Shown here one piece after another: positions 22,216 to 28,573 of a DNA stretch of 37,443 nucleotides; the first letter of the stretch is position 1; each line of letters opens with the position of its first letter. The notes beneath the pieces were generated by a model that was given only the letters and a program-made list of their open reading frames with translations, made no database searches and was not told the DNA's origin. A program made the translations under genes and the position numbers. The stretch lies in the IMG/VR virus record IMGVR_UViG_3300033141_003149, positions 1 through 37,443 of that record. One strand, 5' to 3'. The DNA is from a virus.

Positions 22216-22920
22216 ATGAGTAAAGCAAAATTCAACAAGACGAACAGTAACATAGGTTGGGCAGCATGGTCCTGGAATCCAGTAACCGGATGTCTCGGGC
22301 CTGCTGGGAACGGAAAACATTGCCCATATTGCTATGCCAAAGCCATGGCCGATAGGTTCCAACAAGATTTCACGCCGATCTTTCATCCTGAACGCCTAGA
22401 GGCTCCAAAGAATACACCACTTCCCAAAAAGGGAAATGCTCGAGTATTTGTCTGCTCCATGGGTGAGCTTTTTGGTCCCTGGGTCCCGGATGAATGGATT
22501 GAGCGGATACTTAAAGTAGTCCGGGCGAATCCTCAATGGACCTTCTTGTTTTTGACGAAGTTTCCCGAGAGACTGCCTGAATTGGATTGGCCTGATAATG
22601 CATGGATAGGAGCCACCATTGATCGACAAGAGAGGATACATAAAACAATAGATGCTTTCATGTCTCTCAAAAAATATGGTACAGAAATAAAGAACAAACT
22701 ATTTCTTTCTTGTGAGCCTATGCTGGAAGAAATCAAAATTCCCATGCTGGGATGGTTGAATATTGATTGGTTAATAGTGGGGGCCCTGTCTAAAGGCGCA
22801 AAAAAGGTACAACCGGATCCGGCATGGGTTGAATCTTTATTTTTTAATGCCCGTCAATACGATGTGCCTGTTTGGTTTAAGGATAATCTGGTCTTTAGGC
22901 CCCAGGAGGTCCCTAAATGA
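22216..22920 (+). CDS. Phage Gp37/Gp68-like (DUF5131) protein
   Basis: 234 aa from the ATG at 22216, which follows a GGGAGA box; longer in-frame starts run into the methyltransferase remnant. It begins NIGWAAWSWNPVTGC and has HCPYCYAKAMADR, a Cys pattern (GC...C-x2-C) like that of radical-SAM-type TIM barrels. VFVCSMGELFGPWVPDEW, FLFLTKFPERL and WIGATIDRQE follow, then LFLSCEPML. This is the known phage Gp37/Gp68 family, whose reaction is unknown; a DNA or nucleotide modification has been suggested only by context. It overlaps the next gene by ATGA. Confidence 0.8.
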   Translation: MSKAKFNKTNSNIGWAAWSWNPVTGCLGPAGNGKHCPYCYAKAMADRFQQDFTPIFHPERLEAPKNTPLPKKGNARVFVCSMGELFGPWVPDEWIERILKVVRANPQWTFLFLTKFPERLPELDWPDNAWIGATIDRQERIHKTIDAFMSLKKYGTEIKNKLFLSCEPMLEEIKIPMLGWLNIDWLIVGALSKGAKKVQPDPAWVESLFFNARQYDVPVWFKDNLVFRPQEVPK

Positions 22921-23135
22921 TTGAACCTAATATTGCTGATATTAACGATCTAAATGAACGGCTTTCTGGTGAAGAGTTGCGGTCTCTTAAACAAGTGGAT
23001 GTTTATCTCAATCGGGGTGGGCGGATCGAAAAAAGGCACGGCCTAATTTGTTTGGCTGACGAGAATGCTGAATACATAGTTGGTGGAAAAACGACACAAG
23101 AAATGTTGGAAAGATTAGATTCTTTAATGACCTAA
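22917..23135 (+). CDS. Small hypothetical protein coupled to the Gp37/Gp68-like gene
   Basis: 72 aa, function unknown. It starts at an ATGA overlap with the upstream stop. The sequence is acidic and helical at both ends (INDLNERLSGEELRSLKQVDVYL and TTQEMLERLDSLM) with a short beta-like centre (HGLICLADENAEYIVGG). The stop lies at the foot of a terminator that serves the opposite strand. Confidence 0.6.
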   Translation: MIEPNIADINDLNERLSGEELRSLKQVDVYLNRGGRIEKRHGLICLADENAEYIVGGKTTQEMLERLDSLMT

Positions 23136-23170
23136 AAAATCCGCCACTGGCTAAACTTAACCAATGGCGG
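23134..23170 (-). terminator. Intrinsic terminator of the small-gene operon
   Basis: CCGCCACTGG (23141-23150) and CCAATGGCGG (23161-23170) form a stem with one mismatch. On the minus strand it is followed by a run of six T residues (23139-23134). It ends the minus-strand transcription unit that includes 23193-25762. Confidence 0.8.
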
Positions 23171-23192
23171 GAACACGAGGAGAAGTGGAAAT

Positions 23193-23441
23193 TTATTTCT
23201 TCTTACTTAGTTGACAAGTTTTTCCATTACGTTCGAAAACCCATTGCCCGTCCTTTACATATACTACCTTTACATCATGAAAGGACATTAGATCCAGGGC
23301 CTCTTCTTTGCTCATGTTCGGAGATCCAAGACCCTGGACCTGGTGTTCTGGTAAATCGATTAGAAGGAAATGCCAGGCTGCAAAACTAAGACAGACTGCG
23401 ATTGCTAGACTGACACATGCCTTGCCTATTTTTTTTATCAT
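23193..23441 (-). CDS. Small single-span membrane protein
   Basis: 82 aa. A hydrophobic N-terminal segment (CVSLAIAVCLSFAAWHFLLI, residues 9-28) serves as membrane anchor or uncleaved signal. The rest is soluble: SKEEALDLMSFHDVKVVY, then VKDGQWVFERNGKTCQLS, a short beta hairpin with one Cys. No family recognised. A GGAGG box stands before the ATG, inside the end of the upstream gene. It is the last gene before the terminator. An inner-membrane or periplasmic early phage function is plausible. Confidence 0.65.
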   Translation of the reverse strand: MIKKIGKACVSLAIAVCLSFAAWHFLLIDLPEHQVQGLGSPNMSKEEALDLMSFHDVKVVYVKDGQWVFERNGKTCQLSKKK

Positions 23442-23442
23442 T

Positions 23443-23574
23443 TCAAAAACCTCCGATTAGCGAATACCACAGGCCACAATCGGGACACTTCCATAGCCGG
23501 AACATACTTATTTCCAGGTCGGTAGGATTTTGATTCTTATACGGCCGGTAGGCATGATTACAGGTTACAGACAT
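23443..23574 (-). CDS. 43-aa zinc-finger-like protein
   Basis: The sequence starts MSVTCNHAYRPYKNQNP and ends FRLWKCPDCGLWYSLIGGF. Cys5 and His7 together with CPDC near residues 30-33 make a plausible single zinc site, as in small zinc-ribbon phage proteins. The 3' end supplies the GGAGG box of the next gene, and the stop is one base from that gene's start, supporting a real gene. The predicted pseudoknot copy 2 ends about 15 bases upstream of its start codon. Confidence 0.6.
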   Translation of the reverse strand: MSVTCNHAYRPYKNQNPTDLEISMFRLWKCPDCGLWYSLIGGF

Positions 23575-23588
23575 TTTTATCTCAAGTT

Positions 23589-23624
23589 GCCCGGCGTTCT
23601 AATCCCTGGGCCGGGCGTCCAGGG
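23589..23624 (-). ncRNA. Predicted H-type pseudoknot, copy 2
   Basis: On the minus strand CCCTGG (23624-23619) pairs with CCAGGG (23609-23604), and GCCCGGC (23616-23610) pairs with GCCGGGC (23595-23589). Loop 1 is AC and loop 3 is ATTAGAAC. Only the minus strand has loop lengths compatible with a normal H-type pseudoknot. Both stems differ from copy 1 by compensatory changes while loop 3 is kept. Confidence 0.6.
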
Positions 23625-23643
23625 TTAAGGAGGAGATGGAAAA

Positions 23644-24126
23644 TTAATTAGCATATTCAAATTTCCAACCTTTTACAGATTTAAAGTGTGGTGTTTTACG
23701 CAGACAAGCTGAAATATTGCTCGGATTTAATCCATACCGTCTTGCAAATTCACTCTGATTATTAGAAATAATTTGCTTGCCATTTAACTTCCAAGCCATA
23801 AATCGGCGTTGTTTAGCTGGACCACAGGATTGAGATCGACAATTGTTCCGCTGTTCCTTGCGAGTAGCCCATCGACAATTTCCTGGCTCATAATTACCAT
23901 TGTTGTCAATTCTCTCTAAGGTAAGACCAGAACTTGGTTTTAGTTCCATATCTTCAAGAAAGTTCTCAAACCTTTTCCAGCGTTCACATACTTTTATTCC
24001 ACGGCCACCATAGCGATGGTAGGACTTGCAATTTTGGTTTAAACAGCGACGCTTCATGTCATACCAGGCTTGATATTCTGGTGTTCGTTTGCCTTTTTTG
24101 CAATGGCCGTGCTTTATTTTTCCCAT
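23644..24126 (-). CDS. HNH-like homing-type protein, family member 5
   Basis: 160 aa from the ATG at 24126; a longer start at 24150 would overlap the upstream gene. Blocks: [87 protein letters not shown] and VKGWKF. It is most like the member at 13232-13729 and, like it, is followed on the same strand by a pseudoknot element. It sits between small genes of an operon without breaking them. Confidence 0.7.
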   Translation of the reverse strand: MGKIKHGHCKKGKRTPEYQAWYDMKRRCLNQNCKSYHRYGGRGIKVCERWKRFENFLEDMELKPSSGLTLERIDNNGNYEPGNCRWATRKEQRNNCRSQSCGPAKQRRFMAWKLNGKQIISNNQSEFARRYGLNPSNISACLRKTPHFKSVKGWKFEYAN

Positions 24127-24131
24127 ATTAA

Positions 24132-24353
24132 TTATTGGCTCCACTCCCATCTGTCTTCCATAAAATTGTATTTGAGTTCACTGTCAGGATCTTCATAGCT
24201 CCAGTGATCTTCCATGGGATTGTATTTAAGGTCATTCTGTGAGGATTCATAGCTCCAACTGTCTTCCATGTAATTATAGCGGAGTTCGGAATCATCAGCA
24301 AAGGCAGGGCCAGACAAGATAAGGATAAGGGCCATGGTCATTAAAATTTTCAT
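24132..24353 (-). CDS. Exported protein with three YN-MED-W repeats
   Basis: 73 aa with a signal peptide ([19 protein letters not shown], cleavage near AFA-DD). The mature part is only three copies of an 18-residue unit: [28 protein letters not shown] and [14 protein letters not shown]. The consensus is [ED]-L-[RK]-Y-N-x-M-E-D-x-W. Short tyrosine/tryptophan repeats with this YN...W pattern occur in exported proteins of unknown role. A ribosome binding site (agagga) is present. It presumably acts in the periplasm or envelope of the infected cell. Confidence 0.65.
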   Translation of the reverse strand: MKILMTMALILILSGPAFADDSELRYNYMEDSWSYESSQNDLKYNPMEDHWSYEDPDSELKYNFMEDRWEWSQ

Positions 24354-24357
24354 AGGA

Positions 24358-24564
24358 TTATTCCTCTCTTAAAAAATTGGACAAAATTTCAATGCTGATA
24401 CTCACGCCGGCGGCTACTGTAGGTAATTTGCTATTCATTAGTATACCGTATTCTTTTTTCAGTTCTTTGATGGCTGTTTCTGTTGCGCCTTTCCATACAT
24501 CATTTTTGCACAATGCAGCCTTTTCGTCGCCTGGTAGTGCCTCGTGCCATTCGCTGAATGTCAT
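24358..24564 (-). CDS. Small hypothetical protein
   Basis: 68 aa, not recognised. Helical by composition: FSEWHEALPGDEKAALCKND, TETAIKELKKEYGIL, then a hydrophobic C-terminal helix VAAGVSISIEILSNFL. No signal or membrane span is certain. It is closely packed between neighbours in the minus-strand small-gene operon. Confidence 0.55.
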   Translation of the reverse strand: MTFSEWHEALPGDEKAALCKNDVWKGATETAIKELKKEYGILMNSKLPTVAAGVSISIEILSNFLREE

Positions 24565-24566
24565 AA

Positions 24567-24746
24567 TTAGCCTCCCAAAGCTTCTACAATCCGCTCAAGG
24601 CCGGACAGGTGATTCAGGATAGCACTTACATCCGGCAGGCGTCCGGTGACATAGTACATAATCGCGGCCAGGTAAAAGATGCCCATGCCAAACCCAAACA
24701 AGATTGCGGCCGGCAACATGGTGAGTGTTTTGCTGATAGTCTTCAT
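24567..24746 (-). CDS. 59-aa membrane protein
   Basis: The sequence begins MKTISKTLTMLPAAILFGFG and continues MGIFYLAAIMYYVTG, giving one long transmembrane helix (about residues 11-33), then a soluble helix LPDVSAILNHLSGLERIVEAL. The ATG overlaps the upstream stop as ATGA and has a GGAG box inside that gene, so it is translated with it. Function unknown; a membrane-tethered coiled segment could act on a host envelope protein. Confidence 0.65.
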   Translation of the reverse strand: MKTISKTLTMLPAAILFGFGMGIFYLAAIMYYVTGRLPDVSAILNHLSGLERIVEALGG

Positions 24747-24976
24747 GGCTTTTTCTCCTCTTTGGGTTTATCGGCTTTAAGGTCTATTAATTCCTCTACA
24801 AAAGATATTTCTGTAACGGATCGCCAAAACTTATTTCCATGAATATTCATCAACTTTACCCAATTACCAGATGGTGATATTTCTAACACTTTAAACTCAG
24901 CAACTGTTTGACTTTTGTATGGACCAACATCAAGTTTCAGCAAACACCTTTTTCTAAGTAAGTCTGTAATGTTCAT
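24743..24976 (-). CDS. Small hypothetical protein with beta-barrel-like core
   Basis: 77 aa. The centre VAEFKVLEISPSGNWVKLMN, then FWRSVTEISFVEEL, reads like a small beta barrel, and the C-terminus is a charged Lys/Glu tail. A GGAG box precedes the start, which overlaps the upstream stop by ATGA; its own stop overlaps the next start in the same way. No function assigned. Confidence 0.6.
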   Translation of the reverse strand: MNITDLLRKRCLLKLDVGPYKSQTVAEFKVLEISPSGNWVKLMNIHGNKFWRSVTEISFVEELIDLKADKPKEEKKP

Positions 24977-25191
24977 GGTTTTTTCTCCTCAAACTTTTTA
25001 AGATCATGTTTTTTTGGATTGCATTCTTCTTCAGGTGAGTAACCGGTTTCAATCCAACCAGTTTTATCAGTATCCAAGACACCAGTGTTTGTGAAAACCT
25101 GCAAGCCACAGTCCTCGCCCTCATAAGCTGTGACACGAATATCGTCAGGTAGGTTTTGAATCAGTTTTTTTAAGTTTTTAATGGTCAGCAT
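24973..25191 (-). CDS. Small phage protein with YEGE motif
   Basis: 72 aa: MLTIKNLKKLIQNLPDDIRV, then TAYEGEDCGLQVF and GWIETGYSPEEEC. The pattern (L-P-D-D-x-x-V-x-A-Y-E-G-E) recurs in small phage and prophage proteins I have seen described only as hypothetical. It has a strong AGGAGG box. The stop overlaps the next start (ATGA). Confidence 0.6.
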   Translation of the reverse strand: MLTIKNLKKLIQNLPDDIRVTAYEGEDCGLQVFTNTGVLDTDKTGWIETGYSPEEECNPKKHDLKKFEEKKP

Positions 25192-25196
25192 GGCTA

Positions 25197-25370
25197 TTAC
25201 CTCCTATTCCTGCGTTTCAACGCCTGGACCATTTGCCGGCGCTTCTTTCTCTCGGGAGTGGCTGGCTTGGGTTTTGGAAGATGGTGCTTTGCTTTTATTC
25301 CCCAGCGGGGAACACGCGGTTTCGCATGGAAAAGCGATTCCATTAATTCAGACAGGCCAAGTAATTTCAT
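25197..25370 (-). CDS. 57-aa highly basic protein
   Basis: The N-terminal half begins MKLLGLSELMESLFHAKPRV and is followed by a strongly basic C-terminal half (PERKKRRQMVQALKRRNRR). It is probably a nucleic-acid-binding or inhibitor-type early protein. An AAAGGGG box stands before the ATG, which overlaps the upstream stop (ATGA). The end of the gene carries the AGGAGG box of the next one. Confidence 0.6.
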   Translation of the reverse strand: MKLLGLSELMESLFHAKPRVPRWGIKAKHHLPKPKPATPERKKRRQMVQALKRRNRR

Positions 25371-25543
25371 GGTTTCCCCTTTACGTCAAATGCGAAAAAG
25401 TCTCTATCACTGACTTTCCAGCGAGATACGGACTCGCCTTCTCTTAAAAATCCCACTTCACGCAAGTAAGCGGTAAAGTCCTCGCGGGTGAATCCGAATT
25501 CGCTTATTGGGTTGGGTTCTGGTTGTGGATTAATTTCAGTCAT
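25367..25543 (-). CDS. 58-aa small hypothetical protein
   Basis: The sequence begins MTEINPQPEPNPISEFGF and continues EDFTAYLREVGFLREGESVS, ending RDFFAFDVKGKP. It has an acidic Pro-rich N-terminus and a compact helical core. A GGAGG box lies ahead of the ATG, and the stop overlaps the next start (ATGA). The tight coupling of the run from 25543 to 24567 argues that all are real genes. Function unknown. Confidence 0.6.
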   Translation of the reverse strand: MTEINPQPEPNPISEFGFTREDFTAYLREVGFLREGESVSRWKVSDRDFFAFDVKGKP

Positions 25544-25588
25544 CTTATTCCTCCGGGCCTTTTAGCGCCAATGCCCAGGGCATCAAGA

Positions 25589-25762
25589 TTAGGCTTTTTT
25601 GTAAACATTCGCGCCAAGGTAGATACCAGGGGCGATTTCCTTGTTGCCTCCGGTTGTGGCAATCACGATACTTTTGCCCGACTTGCTTGGTCCTTGAGAT
25701 TTGCTCAGGTCGATGGTGAGTGTGAGCGTGGTTCCCTGGGTCGTAATTTCAATGTTTTTCAT
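25589..25762 (-). CDS. 57-aa small conserved phage protein
   Basis: The sequence begins MKNIEITTQGTTLTLTIDLS, then KSQGPSKSGKSIVIATTGG, ending YLGANVYKKA. The layout (TLTLTIDLS, GPSKSGKS, IAxTxGN, NVYKK) recurs in short phage proteins of unknown function. The GPSKSGK stretch looks like a P-loop, but the protein is too small for an NTPase. It is the first gene of the minus-strand operon, with an AAGGAG box, and lies directly downstream of the promoter near 25820. Confidence 0.65.
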   Translation of the reverse strand: MKNIEITTQGTTLTLTIDLSKSQGPSKSGKSIVIATTGGNKEIAPGIYLGANVYKKA

Positions 25763-25806
25763 GGTTCTGTTCTCCTTGCTGTGGGTTATTATTAAGACTT
25801 ATTCTG

Positions 25807-25835
25807 AAAATACATCCATAGAGAGGAGAAGTCAA
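25807..25835 (-). promoter_or_regulatory. Sigma-70-type promoter for the minus-strand small-gene operon
   Basis: On the minus strand TTGACT (25835-25830) and TATTTT (25812-25807) are separated by 17 bases, and the first gene starts 45 bases further on. The spacing and position fit a constitutive early promoter. Confidence 0.65.
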
Positions 25836-25874
25836 GCATTAATTCAGAAAAAAGATGAAATAAGATTTTATTTG

Positions 25875-25903
25875 TTGACAAAATTCTGAAACTGGGCTAA
25901 GAA
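25875..25903 (+). promoter_or_regulatory. Possible promoter of the plus-strand replication operon
   Basis: A consensus TTGACA lies at 25875-25880. With 17-base spacing the -10 would be TAAGAA (25898-25903), which is weak. The next gene starts at 26041, leaving a ~130-base leader that holds a strong hairpin. The -35 is convincing but the promoter as a whole is not certain. Confidence 0.4.
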
Positions 25904-25950
25904 AAACTATGCTAGGGTATTGTTGTAAACTCCAATCAACCGCAGACAAT

Positions 25951-26026
25951 ATTTCTCCCTCGGCGCCGGGCAACTGGCATCCTCTTTTTACAATGGACCT
26001 TAGCAGGCTGAGGGAGAAATTTTTTA
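25951..26026 (+). terminator. Leader hairpin with U-tract, attenuator-like
   Basis: ATTTCTCCCTC (25951-25961) pairs perfectly with GAGGGAGAAAT (26010-26020); three more pairs, one a G-T, extend it inward, and T residues follow at once. The interior is about 40 bases. It has the form of an intrinsic terminator, yet it stands 15 bases before the first gene of the operon, so it may attenuate or insulate transcription. Confidence 0.6.
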
Positions 26027-26040
26027 TTTGAGGTCGTCGA

Positions 26041-26550
26041 ATGAAAGTTATTCAAACATCTTATAGTGGATACCTTTTCCGATCACGCCTTGAGGCAAGG
26101 TGGGCTGTTTTTTTTGATAGCTTAAACATTAACTGGGAATATGAAAAAGAGGGATTTGAGTTTAAAAATGGGAGGCGCTATCTTCCTGATTTTTGGTTAT
26201 TAGATGTGTATGCGCGAAACAATCAATGGCAAGGAATATGGATGGAAATAAAGGGGGTTAATCCGACAGAAATAGAAGAATATAAATGCCATTTACTTGA
26301 AGAGGCTACAGCACAACCGGTATTTTTAGCTGTTGGGATACCTCCGGGCAAGGGGGTAGATGGCTATGGAATTATAGATTTTCCTTGTATGTTTTCTGGT
26401 CAGACTTTTTGTAAATGTTACCATTGTGGAAGTATAAAAATTGATGATTCATTAGAAACAAATCCCTGCCAAAAATGTGGAAGTTTATCAGAAGATCAGC
26501 ATCCAGATATTCAACAAGCTATTGTTGCCGCAAAAAGAGCTGACTTCTAA
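26041..26550 (+). CDS. PD-(D/E)XK nuclease-like protein with zinc ribbon
   Basis: 169 aa. The block YSGYLFRSRLEARWAVFFDS, then WEYEKEGFEF, YLPDFWLLD and MEIKGV, has the order E...PD...E-x-K typical of a phage-encoded PD-(D/E)XK nuclease-like family (Glu in the RSRLEARWA helix, Asp in LPDF, Glu and Lys in EIKG). The C-terminal part has CYHCG and CQKCG, a probable zinc ribbon. The role could be a host- or phage-DNA nuclease in early infection. It has a GAGGT box and is the first gene after the leader hairpin. Confidence 0.7.
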   Translation: MKVIQTSYSGYLFRSRLEARWAVFFDSLNINWEYEKEGFEFKNGRRYLPDFWLLDVYARNNQWQGIWMEIKGVNPTEIEEYKCHLLEEATAQPVFLAVGIPPGKGVDGYGIIDFPCMFSGQTFCKCYHCGSIKIDDSLETNPCQKCGSLSEDQHPDIQQAIVAAKRADF

Positions 26551-26551
26551 A

Positions 26552-27448
26552 ATGAAGTGGTATAAGCATATAACTGACAGCTTGGATGATCCTTTTATTT
26601 TTGAACTTATGGAAAAACATGGATCAGCCGGATATGTGGCTTTTTTTGGTATTTTGGAAATATACGCTAGGGAATTTAAGGTCGCTGATGACTGGAAACT
26701 AGTTGTGAGATTGTCATATTTAAAGAAAAAACTTCGATTTTATCATAAAAAAATTCTCATAAATTGTCTTAAAACAATTGGGAGCCAACCAGAGATTGAC
26801 CAAAGATTAACCAAAGATAGAACAGAGATTGACCAAAGATTAACCAAAGATAGAACAGAGATTGACCAAAGATTAACCAAAGATCAAAAAAGATTAATAA
26901 AAGATAGTGGCAAATGGGAAATTGAATTTTACGAAGACAGGGTAAGTATTTTTATACCTAAATTCAGGGAGTTAATGGACGAAAGTACACTAAAAAAATT
27001 AAGAGCAATAGAGCAATCTTTCCGGAATTGTTCTGGAATCATTCCGAAAAGTGGTGCGACAGATGTAGATGTAGATGTAGATGTAGATAAAGAAAGAAAA
27101 GAAGTATTACATACTTCTTGCTCGGAGCCAGAAAAACCACTGGACTCCGAACAGCCTGTTTTAAAAATTTCTCTCGTAAAAAAAGATGGTGATTTTTTGA
27201 TTTTTCAAAAAGACATTGAACAATGGAAAGATACTTTTCCTGCTGTAAATATTTTGCAAACACTCAAAGAAATCCGTCAATGGAATTTAGATAATTCAAC
27301 AAAAAGAAAAACTAAATCTGGAATACGAAGACATATTTCATTTTGGATGGGAAAAGAACAAAACAAAGGTGGAAACAAAAAAAATGAATCTGAAGATATT
27401 CTTTCCCGCCTCAAAAGAAAAGAAAAGGAATTAAACAATGAAACCTGA
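26552..27448 (+). CDS. Replication initiator (lambda O-like) with iteron-like repeats
   Basis: 298 aa from the ATG at 26552, one base after the previous stop. The N-terminus MKWYKHITDSLDDPFIFELM, then GSAGYVAFFGILEIYAREF, is the winged-helix start typical of phage replication proteins of the O/DnaD type. Residues 81-111 are three EIDQRLTKD units encoded by 33-bp DNA repeats. A VDVDVDVD stretch follows, and the C-terminal region (DIEQWKDTFPAVNILQTLKEIRQWNLDN...SGIRRHISFWM) resembles a DnaD-like tail. It would open the origin and recruit the loader encoded by the next gene, which overlaps by 11 bases. Confidence 0.7.
   Translation: MKWYKHITDSLDDPFIFELMEKHGSAGYVAFFGILEIYAREFKVADDWKLVVRLSYLKKKLRFYHKKILINCLKTIGSQPEIDQRLTKDRTEIDQRLTKDRTEIDQRLTKDQKRLIKDSGKWEIEFYEDRVSIFIPKFRELMDESTLKKLRAIEQSFRNCSGIIPKSGATDVDVDVDVDKERKEVLHTSCSEPEKPLDSEQPVLKISLVKKDGDFLIFQKDIEQWKDTFPAVNILQTLKEIRQWNLDNSTKRKTKSGIRRHISFWMGKEQNKGGNKKNESEDILSRLKRKEKELNNET
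26792..26884 (+). repeat. 33-bp tandem repeats, iteron-like candidate origin
   Basis: Units at 26792-26824 and 26825-26857 are identical 33-mers, and 26858-26884 is a partial third. Each 33-mer consists of three 11-bp parts: GATTGACCAAA, GATTAACCAAA and GATAGAACAGA. The 11-bp phase keeps repeats on one face of the helix, as in replication iterons. The repeats lie inside the initiator gene, as in lambda. Confidence 0.7.
27062..27088 (+). repeat. GATGTA hexanucleotide repeat
   Basis: Four perfect GATGTA units and a partial fifth encode the Asp-Val repeat in the initiator. Being a multiple of three bases, slippage would change length but not frame. Confidence 0.9.
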
Positions 27449-27986
27449 AACTATTTTGGATGGTTTGCAATCTTTAAAAAAAGCAGGACTTTTTCGTACA
27501 CCTAAAAAGTTTGGGGAAATTGCTGAATTCTGGCTCCAAAAATTCAAAAATATGTCAGACAATCAATTTACTCATGCGATTGATGCAATTACTGACAATG
27601 AAGGAACGTGGCCAAGTATTTCAACAATTTACAAACATGCTTCTACCTGGGCAGAATCTAGAAAAGAAAAAGATGCCTGTCCTTATTGTGAAGATACGGG
27701 ATTCTTGTTGATTAGGTCAAAAGGAACAAGCACTGCTTATGCATGTAGGTGTAAAATGGGTCAAAAAATATGGAAAAATCAAAATATTGCATCTTATGAA
27801 TCATTAGGTATCCCATGGCCGGAGCCTATAGAAAAGCCAAGCCTTTCTAAGAAAATGAGCAAAAAAAATAGACGATTGATTGATACTTTTCTTGGAAGGA
27901 TTGGAGAAAAAATACCAGACGTGGAATTATTGGAAGAAGATCCGTTGCCAAGAATGATGGTGGATGGATCGCTAGAATCAGGATAA
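27438..27986 (+). CDS. Helicase-loader-like replication protein
   Basis: 182 aa. The N-terminal part (AEFWLQKFKNMSDNQFTHAID, then TWPSISTIYKHA) resembles the phage helicase-loader/replisome-organiser type that follows the initiator gene (lambda P-like position). A zinc-type block CPYCEDTGFLL...YACRCKMG comes next, then a charged tail. The overlap with the initiator gene and the order initiator, loader, SSB support the call. Primary sequence evidence alone is modest. Confidence 0.55.
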   Translation: MKPETILDGLQSLKKAGLFRTPKKFGEIAEFWLQKFKNMSDNQFTHAIDAITDNEGTWPSISTIYKHASTWAESRKEKDACPYCEDTGFLLIRSKGTSTAYACRCKMGQKIWKNQNIASYESLGIPWPEPIEKPSLSKKMSKKNRRLIDTFLGRIGEKIPDVELLEEDPLPRMMVDGSLESG

Positions 27987-28045
27987 ACATAAACCTATAC
28001 ACGCGCGAGGCAAAAGGCAAAATACAGGAAAAGAGGGTTTTTATA

Positions 28046-28318
28046 ATGATTCCACTTTCAGGTAAGCTCGGAGATGATCTGAGAAAAAAGTACGGCAATG
28101 CTCAAAACTTGCCAATTATTGAGCAAGAAAAGCCAAGTCTTTCGGAATGCTACGGGTGCGAGCGTTACGAGTGTGGGTCTGCTTTGCCTTATGTCGGTGT
28201 CATCCATTGGTGCAAATATGAGAAATTCGACCGGATCAAGAAGAGGTTTGTTACTCATTACGCAAATATTGACTTGCTTAAAACTTGCCCAAAAAAGAGC
28301 AAAAAAAGGCAGTTTTAG
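28046..28318 (+). CDS. Cys-containing small hypothetical protein
   Basis: 90 aa. The centre reads CYGCERYECGS...HWCKYEKFD, and the C-terminus is basic (KTCPKKSKKRQF). Four to five Cys suggest one zinc site. GAGGG boxes lie within 15 bases before the ATG. Function unknown; it lies in the replication operon. Confidence 0.6.
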   Translation: MIPLSGKLGDDLRKKYGNAQNLPIIEQEKPSLSECYGCERYECGSALPYVGVIHWCKYEKFDRIKKRFVTHYANIDLLKTCPKKSKKRQF

Positions 28319-28352
28319 TAATAGCCTATATATAATAGATAGTTAGATTCTA

Positions 28353-28544
28353 ATGAAAATCACAAACGAAAAAAACTGTTATTGCCACACCTGTAAAAGA
28401 AATTTCCATTATTTTGGAATCACGCGGCACAGGGCAATGCACCGAGATCGAAAAGAAGACTGTAAGATAACGTATACCCATGGAGATACTTACATTCATA
28501 GATTTTCTATTCAAAAGGAGGTTGATTTATGGCAAAAGGACTAA
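28353..28544 (+). CDS. C2H2-type zinc-finger-like protein
   Basis: 63 aa. CYCHTCKRNFHYFGITRHRAMH has the C-x2-C...H-x3-H spacing of a classical C2H2 finger with the conserved aromatic and hydrophobic core. A short tail follows. No good ribosome binding site is visible. Its 3' end overlaps the ssb 5' remnant. DNA or RNA binding is likely. Confidence 0.6.
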   Translation: MKITNEKNCYCHTCKRNFHYFGITRHRAMHRDRKEDCKITYTHGDTYIHRFSIQKEVDLWQKD

Positions 28545-28573
28545 ACAAGGCGGAAATTATCGGCAGGCCTTAG
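28529..28573 (+). pseudogene. Duplicated, truncated 5' end of ssb
   Basis: A strong AAGGAGG box and ATG start MAKGLNKAEIIGRP followed by TAG. The intact ssb 700 bases downstream begins MSKGLNRAELICRLGADVEL. Reading on past the stop gives V-D-V against A-D-V, so homology extends to about 28588. This is the original start of ssb, now cut off by an HNH gene. It may still be translated into a 14-residue peptide. Confidence 0.8.

Noticed and set aside
26792-26884. Tandem repeats as a possible CRISPR array
   Set aside because: Repeats are directly adjacent, lie inside an open gene and have no spacers or leader.
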